Below, piece after piece: positions 52,729-61,096 of a stretch of 64,000 nt of DNA (positions within the stretch are counted from its first letter, which is position 1; each line of letters begins with the position of its first letter). A program made the translations under genes and the position numbers. Origin of the DNA: Pseudaeromonas sharmana (GTDB lineage: Bacteria > Pseudomonadota > Gammaproteobacteria > Enterobacterales > Aeromonadaceae); NCBI RefSeq assembly GCF_042649925.1, contig NZ_JBHSAF010000001.1, positions 558,001 through 622,000 on the forward strand, given 5' to 3'. The notes beneath the pieces are model-generated. The model made no database searches, was not told the DNA's origin, and saw only the letters and a program-made list of their open reading frames with translations.

Positions 52729-53096
52729 TCTCCCGTGACGAATTCTGGCGTCTGTTCCGGTTTGGATTAGTGGGTGGCGGTGCCACCCTGATCGATCTGG
52801 GCACCGCGGCCTTGTTGCTGTGGTTATGGCCCGCTCTGGCCGAAAATCTGGTGAGTACCCTGGCGTTCTTTGTCGCCTTCTGGTTCTCGTTTTTTGGCCA
52901 TCGCTACATTACGTTCCAAAAGCAGGGCGCAGTCGGTAAGTTCCTGCTGGTGGCCCTGTTCTCGCTGGCGGTCAGAAATCTGCTGCTGCTGGCGCTATTG
53001 TGGTTCGGCCTGAGTGGGTTGTTGCCGATTATTATCGCAACCCTGTCTGTCACCATCCTGACCTACCTGCTGTCGCGGGTTTGGGTTTTTGTCTAA
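52725..53096 (+). CDS. GtrA-type flippase-like membrane protein
   Basis: This 123-residue protein of four helices has the GtrA pattern: FRFGLVGGGATLIDLG at the start, FWFSFFGHRYITF in the middle and YLLSRVWVFV at the end. GtrA proteins are proposed to flip sugar-linked undecaprenyl phosphate to the periplasm. It is translationally coupled to the GtrB gene. Confidence 0.9.
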   Translation: MISRDEFWRLFRFGLVGGGATLIDLGTAALLLWLWPALAENLVSTLAFFVAFWFSFFGHRYITFQKQGAVGKFLLVALFSLAVRNLLLLALLWFGLSGLLPIIIATLSVTILTYLLSRVWVFV

Positions 53097-53114
53097 TTCA
53101 GGAGAGACGAGTTC

Positions 53115-54296
53115 ATGCATCTGGATCCTGTTCAGGTGGTCCCGGAGCGGCTACGCATAGGTCGCCGCGATTGGATGATGATCGCGCTGGCCTTTGTCGT
53201 CAGTCGCATTGCGCTGTATTGCATCGGCTACTTTGGGGCCATGCATTACAACGTCGAGACGGATTTTATCGACGCCATCAACTTCGTTGCCGCGGTTGAG
53301 GATGACATCCCCAGCATGTTCTGCCAGTTCGACTGTGGCTGGTTTCAGAGTATCGCTGATGTGGGTTATGACACTTACCCACATGGTTTGACGACCGGGC
53401 ATGCGGCCAACTGGGCCTTCTTGCCTGGTTTCCCGATGACCGGGTACTGGATTGGCAAGGTGCTGGGCATTGGCACCCTGTACGGCTTCTATATCCTGAC
53501 CAATCTGATGTTCTTTGTCTGCCTGCCGTTGTTCTTCCTCTGTCTGCGTCAGTTGGGACAGGATCTGGAGACGGCGCGGTTCGGTGTCTGGTTGCTGGCC
53601 TTCTCTCCTTATTCAATCTATTTCATCGCGCCGTATACCGAGTCCACCTTCCTGGCATTCACCATGATGGTGTTCCTGTTCTCCTATCGACACCGCTGGT
53701 TATGGGTTGCGGTAGCGGGTGCCCTGATGACTGCGACGCGTAATCTCGGTGTCATGGTGGTGTTTTCGGTCGCGATTCTGGCGTGGCAGGCCTATGGTTG
53801 GCGTGAGCTGTTGCGTTTTGGCGAGCGGTCATTGCGCGTGCTGCTGACGCTGTGGGTGATACCGTTGGCGTTATTCAGTTACATGCTCTACCTGCATCTG
53901 CATGTGGGGGATGCGTTTGCCTTCAAGAATGTGCAGTTGGCCTGGGGACGTGTCTTTGACAATCCATTCCACTACTGGTGGGAAGGCTTCAGCACCGGAG
54001 GTCGTAAATACTATCTCTCGGTGGTGATCGCCCTGGGGTGGGCGATGAACATGTATCTGCTCTATCAGCGTCGCTACGCCGAAGCACTGTTTATGCTGAT
54101 TTGCACCATGGTGCCGCTGGTGACCAGTACCAATGCTTTCCCGCGTTACCTGTTCGGACTCTATCCGACCATGCTGGTTCTGGTGTTGTGGATCCGCAAC
54201 AAGCCGATGTTGCGGCCGCTGCTGCTCGCCTTGTCGGCACTGTTATCGGCCTATTTCACTATCGCCTGGGTGAACGCCAAGTTCTTTGTGGTCTAA
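53115..54296 (+). CDS. PIG-V-like polytopic glycosyltransferase
   Basis: This 393-residue membrane protein has roughly ten helices. The segment DCGWFQSIADVGY followed by NWAFLPGFPM matches the first loop of PIG-V-type (GT-C) mannosyltransferases, in which an acidic residue lies near the active site. It would use the lipid-linked sugar made by GtrB and flipped by GtrA on the periplasmic face. AGGAGA precedes the ATG. It is the last gene of the operon, with a strong terminator after it. The acceptor is unknown. Confidence 0.8.
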   Translation: MHLDPVQVVPERLRIGRRDWMMIALAFVVSRIALYCIGYFGAMHYNVETDFIDAINFVAAVEDDIPSMFCQFDCGWFQSIADVGYDTYPHGLTTGHAANWAFLPGFPMTGYWIGKVLGIGTLYGFYILTNLMFFVCLPLFFLCLRQLGQDLETARFGVWLLAFSPYSIYFIAPYTESTFLAFTMMVFLFSYRHRWLWVAVAGALMTATRNLGVMVVFSVAILAWQAYGWRELLRFGERSLRVLLTLWVIPLALFSYMLYLHLHVGDAFAFKNVQLAWGRVFDNPFHYWWEGFSTGGRKYYLSVVIALGWAMNMYLLYQRRYAEALFMLICTMVPLVTSTNAFPRYLFGLYPTMLVLVLWIRNKPMLRPLLLALSALLSAYFTIAWVNAKFFVV

Positions 54297-54312
54297 GTAA
54301 TCCAAGCCCTGA

Positions 54313-54338
54313 AAGCCAGTCTGCAGACTGGCTTTTTT
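54313..54338 (+). terminator. Terminator of glycosyltransferase operon
   Basis: The 22-bp palindrome AAGCCAGTCTG/CAGACTGGCTT (54313-54334) is followed by T-run to 54338, right after the last gene. Confidence 0.92.
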
Positions 54339-54412
54339 GTTGCTGGCATGGAGCCGGCCAGCAGCCTGGTCGGTGATTGTAGTGAAAATGCAGTGTAATA
54401 GTGGGCGGATTA

Positions 54413-54919
54413 TTAAGTCTGATTTAAGAGTGCAGAGTACGCAGGGTGTACGGCCAGCAGTTGGAAGTGTTCCTGCACCAGCATCATCTGTGGGTCTGGC
54501 GTCAGGCCGAGCTCAGAACAGTCGCGACTGAAGAATGCCCAATGCGCGGCTTGCCACGCGGCCAAGCTAGCATCACCTTCGCCCTCGGCCGCGGCGAATT
54601 CGGCATCGACATCCGCAAAAGCACAGCTTTCGACCCGGGTGATCTCCACCAGGGCGACCGGTGACCCGCTCCAGTCGGTCACGATCAGCCAGTCCTCCTT
54701 CTCAGGTCTTCGCTCCGCGCCTGGTTGATACCAGGCCTCCAGACTGCAAGTCGCCCGTTTGATGCCCTGCGCAACCAACAGGGCGCATTGGTTGGCGCTG
54801 TGCTCATCGGCACAGAAGTAGTCAGCCTCAATGTGCCGTTCACGCCGCGCCTGAGGGTGCTGTTGGTAGTAGTGTTCAACAAAGGCTTGCGCTCGCGGCT
54901 CCAGTTGCGGCTGTGTCAT
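54413..54919 (-). CDS. ASCH domain protein
   Basis: This 168-residue cytoplasmic protein has the ASCH pattern: LLVAQGIKRATCSLEAWY, EKEDWLIVTDWSGSPVALVEITRVESCAF, EGDASLAAWQAAHWAFF. ASCH folds resemble PUA domains and have been linked to RNA binding or amide hydrolysis. The function here is unknown. It starts 3 bp after the formyltransferase gene ends, so the two are probably cotranscribed. Confidence 0.87.
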   Translation of the reverse strand: MTQPQLEPRAQAFVEHYYQQHPQARRERHIEADYFCADEHSANQCALLVAQGIKRATCSLEAWYQPGAERRPEKEDWLIVTDWSGSPVALVEITRVESCAFADVDAEFAAAEGEGDASLAAWQAAHWAFFSRDCSELGLTPDPQMMLVQEHFQLLAVHPAYSALLNQT

Positions 54920-54922
54920 GGC

Positions 54923-55768
54923 TTAGTTGCTCAGTGTGGCAGGCGCATGCCGCGAGGAAAGGAGCGGCGCGAGGGACTCGACACACAAGAGCTTGGCCGC
55001 CGGCATCGCCACGCCACTATCGAGACAGTAATCGACAATCTTGTCCTCCATCTGCCCATAGATCAGCTCAAGGTGTTGAGGTTGCCACATGCGCGCCGTC
55101 CAGATGCGTCCGCTGCTGGCGGGTCTGATCCCCGCAACCGGCTGCCCGGAGGCCAGCAGGGTGCCTAGTACCTCGGGCAACGCATCGCTAAACTCCCGTA
55201 CGGCACGGCAGGCCAGGTCGTGCAACCGGTCACCTCTGCGAGGCGTCACGGCACTTTGGTAGAGAATATCGCCGCCATCTATCGCCTCGGTGGTGGTATG
55301 CAGGGTCATGCCGGTCATCTGCGGCTCCAGTAGATAGCTGGGCCAAAAGTGCGTGATGCAGCCGCGATACCAGGGCGAGAGCCCCCCATGAACGTTCCAG
55401 GCCATGCCGTCGAAGCAGCTTAGCAGTGCCGGCGAGAGCTTGTGGCAGCCATAGGAGAGCAGCAGTCGGGGTTGCAGTTGTCGCAGGTGGCTGATCAGGT
55501 CGTCAGCATTAAGCTGCGCCGAGGTAATCGGAATAGCGGCGTCGAGTGGGGCGCCGTGCTGGGAAAAGTAACTGTGCTCGCATTCATCCCGCAATGAAAA
55601 GTGACGCTGCCACAAGGTGGCCAAATGCCGATTCAGGTGCGCCGGGGGGGGCGGAGTGAAATGCTCGCGCTGTTCAGCAAACCAGGTAACCGGTAACCCG
55701 CAAGCCATGACCTGGCGAGCCAGATAGCGATGGCGCGGGTGATCGCCGGTAATGAGCACTATCGACAT
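54923..55768 (-). CDS. Formyltransferase family protein
   Basis: This 281-residue protein has the formyltransferase fold seen in Fmt and sugar N-formyltransferases. The catalytic Asn125 and His127 lie in AWNVHGGLSPWYRG, and the aspartate lies in TEAIDGGDILY (Asp164 or Asp167). It lacks the tRNA-binding C-terminal domain of full-length Fmt, so a small-molecule or sugar amine substrate is more likely. It overlaps the upstream DUF4910-type gene by 10 bp. Confidence 0.83.
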   Translation of the reverse strand: MSIVLITGDHPRHRYLARQVMACGLPVTWFAEQREHFTPPPPAHLNRHLATLWQRHFSLRDECEHSYFSQHGAPLDAAIPITSAQLNADDLISHLRQLQPRLLLSYGCHKLSPALLSCFDGMAWNVHGGLSPWYRGCITHFWPSYLLEPQMTGMTLHTTTEAIDGGDILYQSAVTPRRGDRLHDLACRAVREFSDALPEVLGTLLASGQPVAGIRPASSGRIWTARMWQPQHLELIYGQMEDKIVDYCLDSGVAMPAAKLLCVESLAPLLSSRHAPATLSN

Positions 55769-57102
55769 GGCTTCTCCTCAGGCTGCATGGCCGTAAAGCG
55801 GATCAGGTCTGCCTCTTCCAGTCGGGGTACCACTGCCAGCAGTGTGCTGAGTGGCATGCCGGCGCGATGGGCCATTTGTGGCAACGTGTGTTGGCCATCC
55901 GCGAGATTCAGTATCCACTGCATCGCCATCAGCTGGGTTCGGCCATCAAGCAAGCTATCGGTTGATTTAGCATGGCTGTGCGGGGAGTTCATGTTCGGAT
56001 ACAGACCGCGTCGGCCAAGTTGCGGCTCGCCATAGGGATTGGTGCGTTCGAACACGCCGGAGTTTTCATGCTGTAACAGCAGTTGCTCGAGTTGATCTAT
56101 CGCGGCCACCAGCTGGTCGACTTGCATGAACTCCTTGGTATCACCACTGGTATGGTATTCGGCGAAGGCGCCATATACGGTGCGTGCAGCCTGCGCGACC
56201 GGCAGATTAAAACCGGGAGAACAATACTGCCGTTCATCGGAGCCGTGACAGGGGGTAAACTCGCGGATCTTCCATTGCTGCGGCCGCTCACTGGCCAGGC
56301 GTCGCACCAGCTGGTTGAGCAGGCAGTGTTCATTGCGCGCCAGTTTGATGGAGAGCGCCGTTTCCGGGCCGCCCAGACAAGTCAGAACCAATCCGCCGAT
56401 ACAATGCTGCTTGAGGTGCTCACCATAGCGATCCAGATAGCAGAGGCTGCCGATGGTTTCGGGTGCGAGCACGAATCGGTAGCTGAAACGCCGCTTGGGC
56501 CAGCGGAGTAAACGCTGATACAGGCCGAGCAGTACCAGCGGACCACTGAGTTCATTGTTGGCCATGCTTGGATGGCACAGATAGCTCGATAGCAGGAATT
56601 CCTGCGCCGTGTCGCCGGTGAGCAGGGTCGAGCCATAATTGATTTCGCCGGGAGTGAACTGGCTGTCGATGCGGACCTGATACTCTCCTGGAATCAGCTG
56701 ATTCAACTCGTTATGCGTCAGGCAAAATCCCCAATTCGGTTGATAGTAGGAGGTGACATACGGAATCAGATCCGGCTGCTGGGGCAGGGTGTGCAGTTGC
56801 GGGCGCAGCGCCTCCAGTGACACCTTGCCAATCATCGGCGCCGAATAGTTCACTACCCGCAGGTTATGGTCGGCAAAGTCGGCGACCACCCGGCCATCGG
56901 GAGCGGTCAGGGTCGCGGATTCAATATGCCATTCGTGCGGCACAGTCCAGTCGAAGACCTGGGTACCAGAGGGGGTGCTTTCCAGATGCAGAGGCATCTG
57001 TTCTGCGAAGATGGCCAGACTCTCGCGCAAGCCGTGACCGGAAATGCTGCGACAGATGGGGAAGAGGCGGTCAAACAGAGAATCCAACTGCTCGATAGTC
57101 AT
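55759..57102 (-). CDS. DUF4910-type aminopeptidase-like protein with winged-helix tail
   Basis: This 447-residue cytoplasmic protein starts with DRLFPICRSISGHGLRESL, the mark of the DUF4910/DUF2172 family, whose fold is like M28 zinc aminopeptidases. Likely metal-site segments are YLCHPSMANNELSGP, APETIGSLCY and EYHTSGDTKEF. The last 75 residues (about 370-447) form a separate helical module, LADGQHTLPQMAHRAGMPLSTLLAVVPRLEEADLI, which looks like a winged helix. Family members often sit in surface polysaccharide loci. Its substrate is unknown. It overlaps the formyltransferase gene. Confidence 0.82.
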   Translation of the reverse strand: MTIEQLDSLFDRLFPICRSISGHGLRESLAIFAEQMPLHLESTPSGTQVFDWTVPHEWHIESATLTAPDGRVVADFADHNLRVVNYSAPMIGKVSLEALRPQLHTLPQQPDLIPYVTSYYQPNWGFCLTHNELNQLIPGEYQVRIDSQFTPGEINYGSTLLTGDTAQEFLLSSYLCHPSMANNELSGPLVLLGLYQRLLRWPKRRFSYRFVLAPETIGSLCYLDRYGEHLKQHCIGGLVLTCLGGPETALSIKLARNEHCLLNQLVRRLASERPQQWKIREFTPCHGSDERQYCSPGFNLPVAQAARTVYGAFAEYHTSGDTKEFMQVDQLVAAIDQLEQLLLQHENSGVFERTNPYGEPQLGRRGLYPNMNSPHSHAKSTDSLLDGRTQLMAMQWILNLADGQHTLPQMAHRAGMPLSTLLAVVPRLEEADLIRFTAMQPEEKPCR

Positions 57103-57220
57103 TTTTATTGTGTGTCATCAAGGTGTTAATGATTGTATGCCACTATACCTGCTTTGACAGGTGACTTAAAACCCGACCTTTACCCTGCATCAGTCGCGAC
57201 GCTTGCACTGGCTGCGCTGC

Positions 57221-57913
57221 TTACTCTGGTGCCCGCAACAGATAGTCGAGCAGCTGCCCCATCAAGGCATGGGGAGGCGCATAGCGCTCGAACGGGGTGG
57301 CCAACAGACTGGCCTCATCCTGTACGAATTGACCTGGCTGCAGTTCCTCCTTGCAGGCTGCGATCAGACTCGCGGCGCTTTGCGGCGTGATTTCGAGGTG
57401 GCATTGCAAGCCGATGGCGCGTGGACCGATCTGGAACGCCTGATGACGGCAGCCTTGGCTGCTGGCCAACAGGGTTGCGCCGGCTGGCAGCTCAAAGGTT
57501 TCTCCGTGCCAGTGAAAGACGTCAAGCTTGGGGGGAAAAGCAAACTGATCGCCCAAAGCCGTGACCGCATGGATTGGAAACCAGCCAATCTCTTTGCTCG
57601 GCGCAGCATAGACGCGGGCCCCCAGCGCGGCGGCCATCAACTGGGCGCCAAGGCAGATCCCCAGCACAGGTTTGCCTGCGGCAATGACACGAGCTATCAG
57701 GCGTTTCTCCGCAGCCAGCCAGGGGTAGATGGCCTCGTCATTGACACTCATGGGGCCACCCATCGCGATTAACAGGTCAATCTCCTCCTGATGCGGCAAG
57801 GGGTCTTCGGCAAACAGGCGAATGGTCCTGATACTGGCGCCGCGGGTGTTCAACCAGGCTTCGATACAACCAGGGCCTTCAAACGGAACATGTTGCAAGA
57901 TGATGACACGCAT
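57221..57913 (-). CDS. Class I glutamine amidotransferase-like protein
   Basis: This 230-residue stand-alone GATase1 domain has the triad Cys87 (GICLGAQ), His172 and Glu174 (LQCHLEITP). Members of this group hydrolyse glutamine or related gamma-glutamyl compounds. AAGGAG six bases before the ATG at 57913 fixes the start, and 57931 is less likely. It lies 118 bp upstream of the DUF4910-type gene on the same strand, so it could be part of that set. Confidence 0.87.
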   Translation of the reverse strand: MRVIILQHVPFEGPGCIEAWLNTRGASIRTIRLFAEDPLPHQEEIDLLIAMGGPMSVNDEAIYPWLAAEKRLIARVIAAGKPVLGICLGAQLMAAALGARVYAAPSKEIGWFPIHAVTALGDQFAFPPKLDVFHWHGETFELPAGATLLASSQGCRHQAFQIGPRAIGLQCHLEITPQSAASLIAACKEELQPGQFVQDEASLLATPFERYAPPHALMGQLLDYLLRAPE

Positions 57914-58081
57914 TTCCCACTCCTTGTGCACCGCGATGCCCCTTTGTATACCGCCCTGTTCTCGCTGTCCAGACCGGGGGGCGCTGCCAGCAAGGCGGAT
58001 GCAACATGCGGTCGGCTGCTGCGCTACCGGCTGGCCAAGACCGGCCAGGGGAATCGAACGCTATGGTCAGACATCGCAAGT

Positions 58082-58114
58082 ATCTGGACCGGCACCACAT
58101 GTGCCGGTCCAGAT
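58082..58114 (-). terminator. Strong hairpin after carboxymuconolactone-decarboxylase-family gene
   Basis: ATCTGGACCGGCAC (58082-58095) and GTGCCGGTCCAGAT (58101-58114) form a perfect 14-bp stem with a 5-base loop, 19 bp past the stop of the minus-strand gene. The T-run is poor, so termination is likely but not certain. Confidence 0.6.
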
Positions 58115-58132
58115 GCCTTCTGGGCGTGATGT

Positions 58133-58531
58133 TTATTTCACGGCCGTCGCGGGTAACAACGGGTGCTCGCGGAAGACCTCCTTGGCGATCAGCATGGCAT
58201 TGATGGCGGCCGGAAAGCCGGCATAAGCCACCATCTGCAATATGACTTCAATTAATTCGGCCGGTTGGCAGCCGACATTCAGTGCCGCCTGCAGATGTAC
58301 CTTGAGTTGCGGAGCGCTGTGCCCCTGTACTGTCAGTGCCGCGACGGTCGCTATTTCGCGTGCGCGCAAATCGAGACCCGGCCGGGAGTAGAGATCGCCA
58401 AACGCAAACTCAATGATGTAACGCCCAAGATCCGGACAGATGGCCTCCAGGCTGTCTATCACCGTCTGACCGGCCTGACCATCAATGCTGGTCAGTTGCT
58501 GCCAGCCCTGTTCATAACGTGTCGTGCTCAT
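58133..58531 (-). CDS. Carboxymuconolactone decarboxylase family protein
   Basis: This 132-residue protein of the CMD family has the segments LDLRAREIATVAALTVQG and HLQAALNVGCQPAELIEVILQMVAYAGFPAAINA. It lacks the CxxC of AhpD-type peroxidase partners, so it is nearer the PcaC-like decarboxylase side, though no aromatic pathway genes are nearby. GAGG precedes the ATG. It lies downstream of a MerR gene with a MerR-type promoter between them. Confidence 0.88.
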   Translation of the reverse strand: MSTTRYEQGWQQLTSIDGQAGQTVIDSLEAICPDLGRYIIEFAFGDLYSRPGLDLRAREIATVAALTVQGHSAPQLKVHLQAALNVGCQPAELIEVILQMVAYAGFPAAINAMLIAKEVFREHPLLPATAVK

Positions 58532-58563
58532 GCTGCGCCCCTCCTGTGGACAAAGACCACAAG

Positions 58564-58594
58564 AGGCTAAAACCTCGAGCGCACTCTAGCGCAA
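58564..58594 (-). promoter_or_regulatory. MerR-type promoter with 19-bp spacer
   Basis: On the minus strand TTGCGC (58594-58589) and TAGCCT (58569-58564) are separated by 19 bp, the long spacer typical of MerR-controlled promoters. The spacer contains the dyad CTAGAG/CTCGAG around TGCG. It lies between the MerR gene and its downstream neighbour, 33 bp before that start codon. Confidence 0.55.
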
Positions 58595-58600
58595 GGGCTT

Positions 58601-58969
58601 TTATTGGTCGGCTACCTTGTTCAGTTGCTGCTGATAGAGGGCTATCTTGGCCTCCAGCGCATGCAGGTGTTCGAGGTCTTGCTGCAATCGCTGTTGCAAT
58701 GCATCCCTATGCTGACAGAGCAGGCGGTTCCGTGCCGCCAGCGTGGGCGTTCCGAGCGCGCGCAGCCTGGCATAATCGATAATTTGTCGTAACGGCATCC
58801 CCGTGGCCTTCAGGCGGTTGATGAAGTTTACCCACTGGGCATCGGCCGGCGTGTAACAGCGGTGTCCGCTGGCGTTGCGCCCGATGTTACTGAGCAGCCC
58901 CAGTTTTTCGTAATAACGCAAGGTGTGTATCGATAATCCGGTGAGCTTGGCAAACGTCGAAATGTTCAT
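58601..58969 (-). CDS. MerR family transcriptional regulator
   Basis: This 122-residue regulator has an N-terminal winged helix (ISTFAKLTGLSIHTLRYYEKLGLL, about 2-26), the RCYTPADAQWVNFINRLKATGMPL segment, and a C-terminal dimerisation coiled coil (about 75-120). Metal-type cysteine clusters are absent, so an organic or redox signal is more likely. The ATG at 58969 gives the standard start. It probably controls the next gene through the 58564-58594 promoter. Confidence 0.9.
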   Translation of the reverse strand: MNISTFAKLTGLSIHTLRYYEKLGLLSNIGRNASGHRCYTPADAQWVNFINRLKATGMPLRQIIDYARLRALGTPTLAARNRLLCQHRDALQQRLQQDLEHLHALEAKIALYQQQLNKVADQ

Positions 58970-59074
58970 GGCCGTGTTCAATCTGCTAGCGGCTGTGCAT
59001 GGCGTCTCAGGTCGCAGATGCCGTCCTGCACAGTGCGGTCGGGGAGGTGACAGCCGGGATAACCCGGCTGCTGC

Positions 59075-59542
59075 TTAGCGGTTTTTAAGATAATTGAGCA
59101 CCACGTCGTGGTGGTTACTGGTTTTGAAGTCGTCAAACACCTGGCTGATGAGACCTTGTTCATCAATGAGAAAACTGATGCGGTGGATGCCATCAAATTC
59201 CTTGCCCATGAATTTTTTCGGTCCCCAGACGCCAAACGCCTCGGCAACGGCATGATCTTCATCCGCCAGGAGTGTGAAGTTCAGTTGCTGCTTGTCTGCA
59301 AATTTTTTCAGTTTGGCCGGCGCGTCAGGGCTGATGCCAAGCACACGGGTGTTCAGGCTGTTGAACTCGGCTGCGGTATCTCGCAGCCCACAGGCTTGCG
59401 TCGTGCACCCGGGTGTCGCGGCTTTAGGGTAGAAGTAGATCAGCACCTTTTGTCCACGCAAAGACGACAGGCTGACGGCAACGCCGTTCTGATCTGGCAA
59501 GGTGAAGTCTGGGGCCGGCTGGCCGGCTGTTAATCTGGGCAT
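59075..59542 (-). CDS. bcp: Thioredoxin-dependent peroxiredoxin Bcp
   Basis: This 155-residue peroxiredoxin has the peroxidatic Cys46 and resolving Cys51 (TPGCTTQACGLRD), five residues apart as in BCP. It reduces hydroperoxides in the cytoplasm. GGAGG six bases before the ATG at 59542 supports this start. It overlaps the end of gcvR by 13 bp, the conserved gcvR-bcp arrangement. Confidence 0.95.
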   Translation of the reverse strand: MPRLTAGQPAPDFTLPDQNGVAVSLSSLRGQKVLIYFYPKAATPGCTTQACGLRDTAAEFNSLNTRVLGISPDAPAKLKKFADKQQLNFTLLADEDHAVAEAFGVWGPKKFMGKEFDGIHRISFLIDEQGLISQVFDDFKTSNHHDVVLNYLKNR

Positions 59543-60081
59543 GTATGACCTCCGGGCTTGTGCAGGATAGAAAATTCGTATTGTTCGGCCCCCAACTGCT
59601 GACAAAAGTCAGCAAACTGAGCGGCTAACATCGGTTCACTGTCGATCTGAGGCAATTGCAGTTCAAATCGGGCGTGCAGCATGTCATGGGGTGTCATCGG
59701 CAGGGTTTCCGAACGCAGTGCATGCAGATCCCAACCCTGGGCACTGAAAAAACCGGTACATTGGCTTACGATGCCGGGTTCGTCCCGGATCAACAGTTCT
59801 GCCTGGGCGCGCAGCGGATAATCCGTTATCTGGTGCCGTGTCGTGCGTTTCATCAACGTCACAAGATTAAGCTCGTGGCTCCTGGTGGGTAATATCGACT
59901 CCAGCCGCGTCAGCGCATTCCACTCGCCGGACAATAACATGGTAAAGGTGAACTCGTTGCCCAGGATGGCCAGACGCGAGTCGACGATGTTACAACCACA
60001 TTCGCTGATAACATGGGTAACCTGGTTGACGATACCCGCGCGATCGCTACCGAGTGCGGTCACCACAAGATAATGAATCAT
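59530..60081 (-). CDS. gcvR: Glycine cleavage system transcriptional repressor GcvR
   Basis: This 183-residue protein has two ACT domains (about 1-80 and 90-170): VTALGSDRAGIVNQVTHVISECGCNI and IRDEPGIVSQCTGFFSAQGWDLHAL. GcvR binds glycine and restrains GcvA at the gcv promoter. It is divergent from dapA across 127 bp, as in many gammaproteobacteria. Confidence 0.94.
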   Translation of the reverse strand: MIHYLVVTALGSDRAGIVNQVTHVISECGCNIVDSRLAILGNEFTFTMLLSGEWNALTRLESILPTRSHELNLVTLMKRTTRHQITDYPLRAQAELLIRDEPGIVSQCTGFFSAQGWDLHALRSETLPMTPHDMLHARFELQLPQIDSEPMLAAQFADFCQQLGAEQYEFSILHKPGGHTCPD

Positions 60082-60208
60082 GGGACATTTCCGACTGTAA
60101 CCTATGGGGGGATGGTAGCACAGACTGCTGGCGGGTCTACTGCCTTCCCTTGTAATTGGCGGGGTCCGGCCTTACCATAGCGCCCTCGCCAAAGCGGAGT
60201 TCAGATTC

Positions 60209-61096
60209 ATGTTAAGCGGTAGTCTCGTTGCCCTCATCACCCCCATGGACGAGCAGGGGGCGGTGGATTTTTCCTCATTGCAACGTCTGGTCGAGTATCA
60301 CCTCGCGGCGGGTACTTCGGGACTGGTTGTCGTCGGTACGACAGGTGAGTCGGCTACCCTGGACATGGCAGAGCATCTGTCTGTCGTTGAGGCGGTACTG
60401 ACTTACGCGGCTGGACGCCTTCCTGTGGTCGCTGGCTGTGGTAGTAACAATACTCGTCATGCCATTGAACTGGCCCGTCAGCTGAAGGCCATCGGGGTTG
60501 AATGGGGGTTGTCCGTCACGCCCTACTACAACAAACCGACTCAAGAAGGGCTTTACCGCCACTATGCAACGATCGGTGAGGCTAGTGGTCTGGCTCAAAT
60601 CCTCTATAATGTTCCCGGCCGAACGGGCTGTGATTTGCAACCCACGACAGTCGCACGATTGGCCCATCAGTTTGGTATTTGTGGTCTGAAAGAGGCCACA
60701 GGTGACGTGTCCCGTGTAGAATCATTGCGTTCGGGCTGTGGGCATGACTTTGCGCTCTATAGCGGTGATGATGCCAGTGCGTGCGATTTTATGCTGCGCG
60801 GCGGTAATGGCGTGATTTCAGTTACCGCTAACATCGCAGCGGCCGAAATGGCACTGATGTGTCGTCAAGCCTTGGCGGGTGATCGCGATGCGGCGCTGGC
60901 CTTGAACGAACAGTTGATGCCGGCTCACCGGACGCTGTTTATCGAATCGAATCCAATCCCGGTCAAGTGGGCGTGTGCCCGGCTGGGCTTGATAACCAAT
61001 AGCGGATTACGACTGCCGCTGACACCGCTGAGCCCTGCCGGGGTCGAGGCGATGGAGCAGGCGTTGAACCGAGCGGAGTTAATCAAGCGTGCATAA
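60209..61096 (+). CDS. dapA: 4-hydroxy-tetrahydrodipicolinate synthase DapA
   Basis: This 295-residue TIM-barrel enzyme condenses pyruvate with aspartate semialdehyde in the lysine/diaminopimelate pathway. The Schiff-base lysine is in CGLKEATGD, with the catalytic tyrosine in ILYNVPGRTG and VGTTGESATL near the N-terminus. It overlaps bamC by 8 bp. Confidence 0.96.
   Translation: MLSGSLVALITPMDEQGAVDFSSLQRLVEYHLAAGTSGLVVVGTTGESATLDMAEHLSVVEAVLTYAAGRLPVVAGCGSNNTRHAIELARQLKAIGVEWGLSVTPYYNKPTQEGLYRHYATIGEASGLAQILYNVPGRTGCDLQPTTVARLAHQFGICGLKEATGDVSRVESLRSGCGHDFALYSGDDASACDFMLRGGNGVISVTANIAAAEMALMCRQALAGDRDAALALNEQLMPAHRTLFIESNPIPVKWACARLGLITNSGLRLPLTPLSPAGVEAMEQALNRAELIKRA

Noticed and set aside
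55759..57102. DUF4910-type protein lacking a metal ligand at ANNELSG
   Set aside because: I considered an Asp-to-Asn loss compared with M28 peptidases, but this segment may be the normal form in the family, so no loss is claimed.
58020..58080. A GGGAATCGAACG stretch resembling the T-arm of a tRNA on the minus strand
   Set aside because: No acceptor, D or anticodon stems can be paired around it, and the surrounding sequence is simple GC-rich repeats such as GGCTGGCC/GGCCAG.
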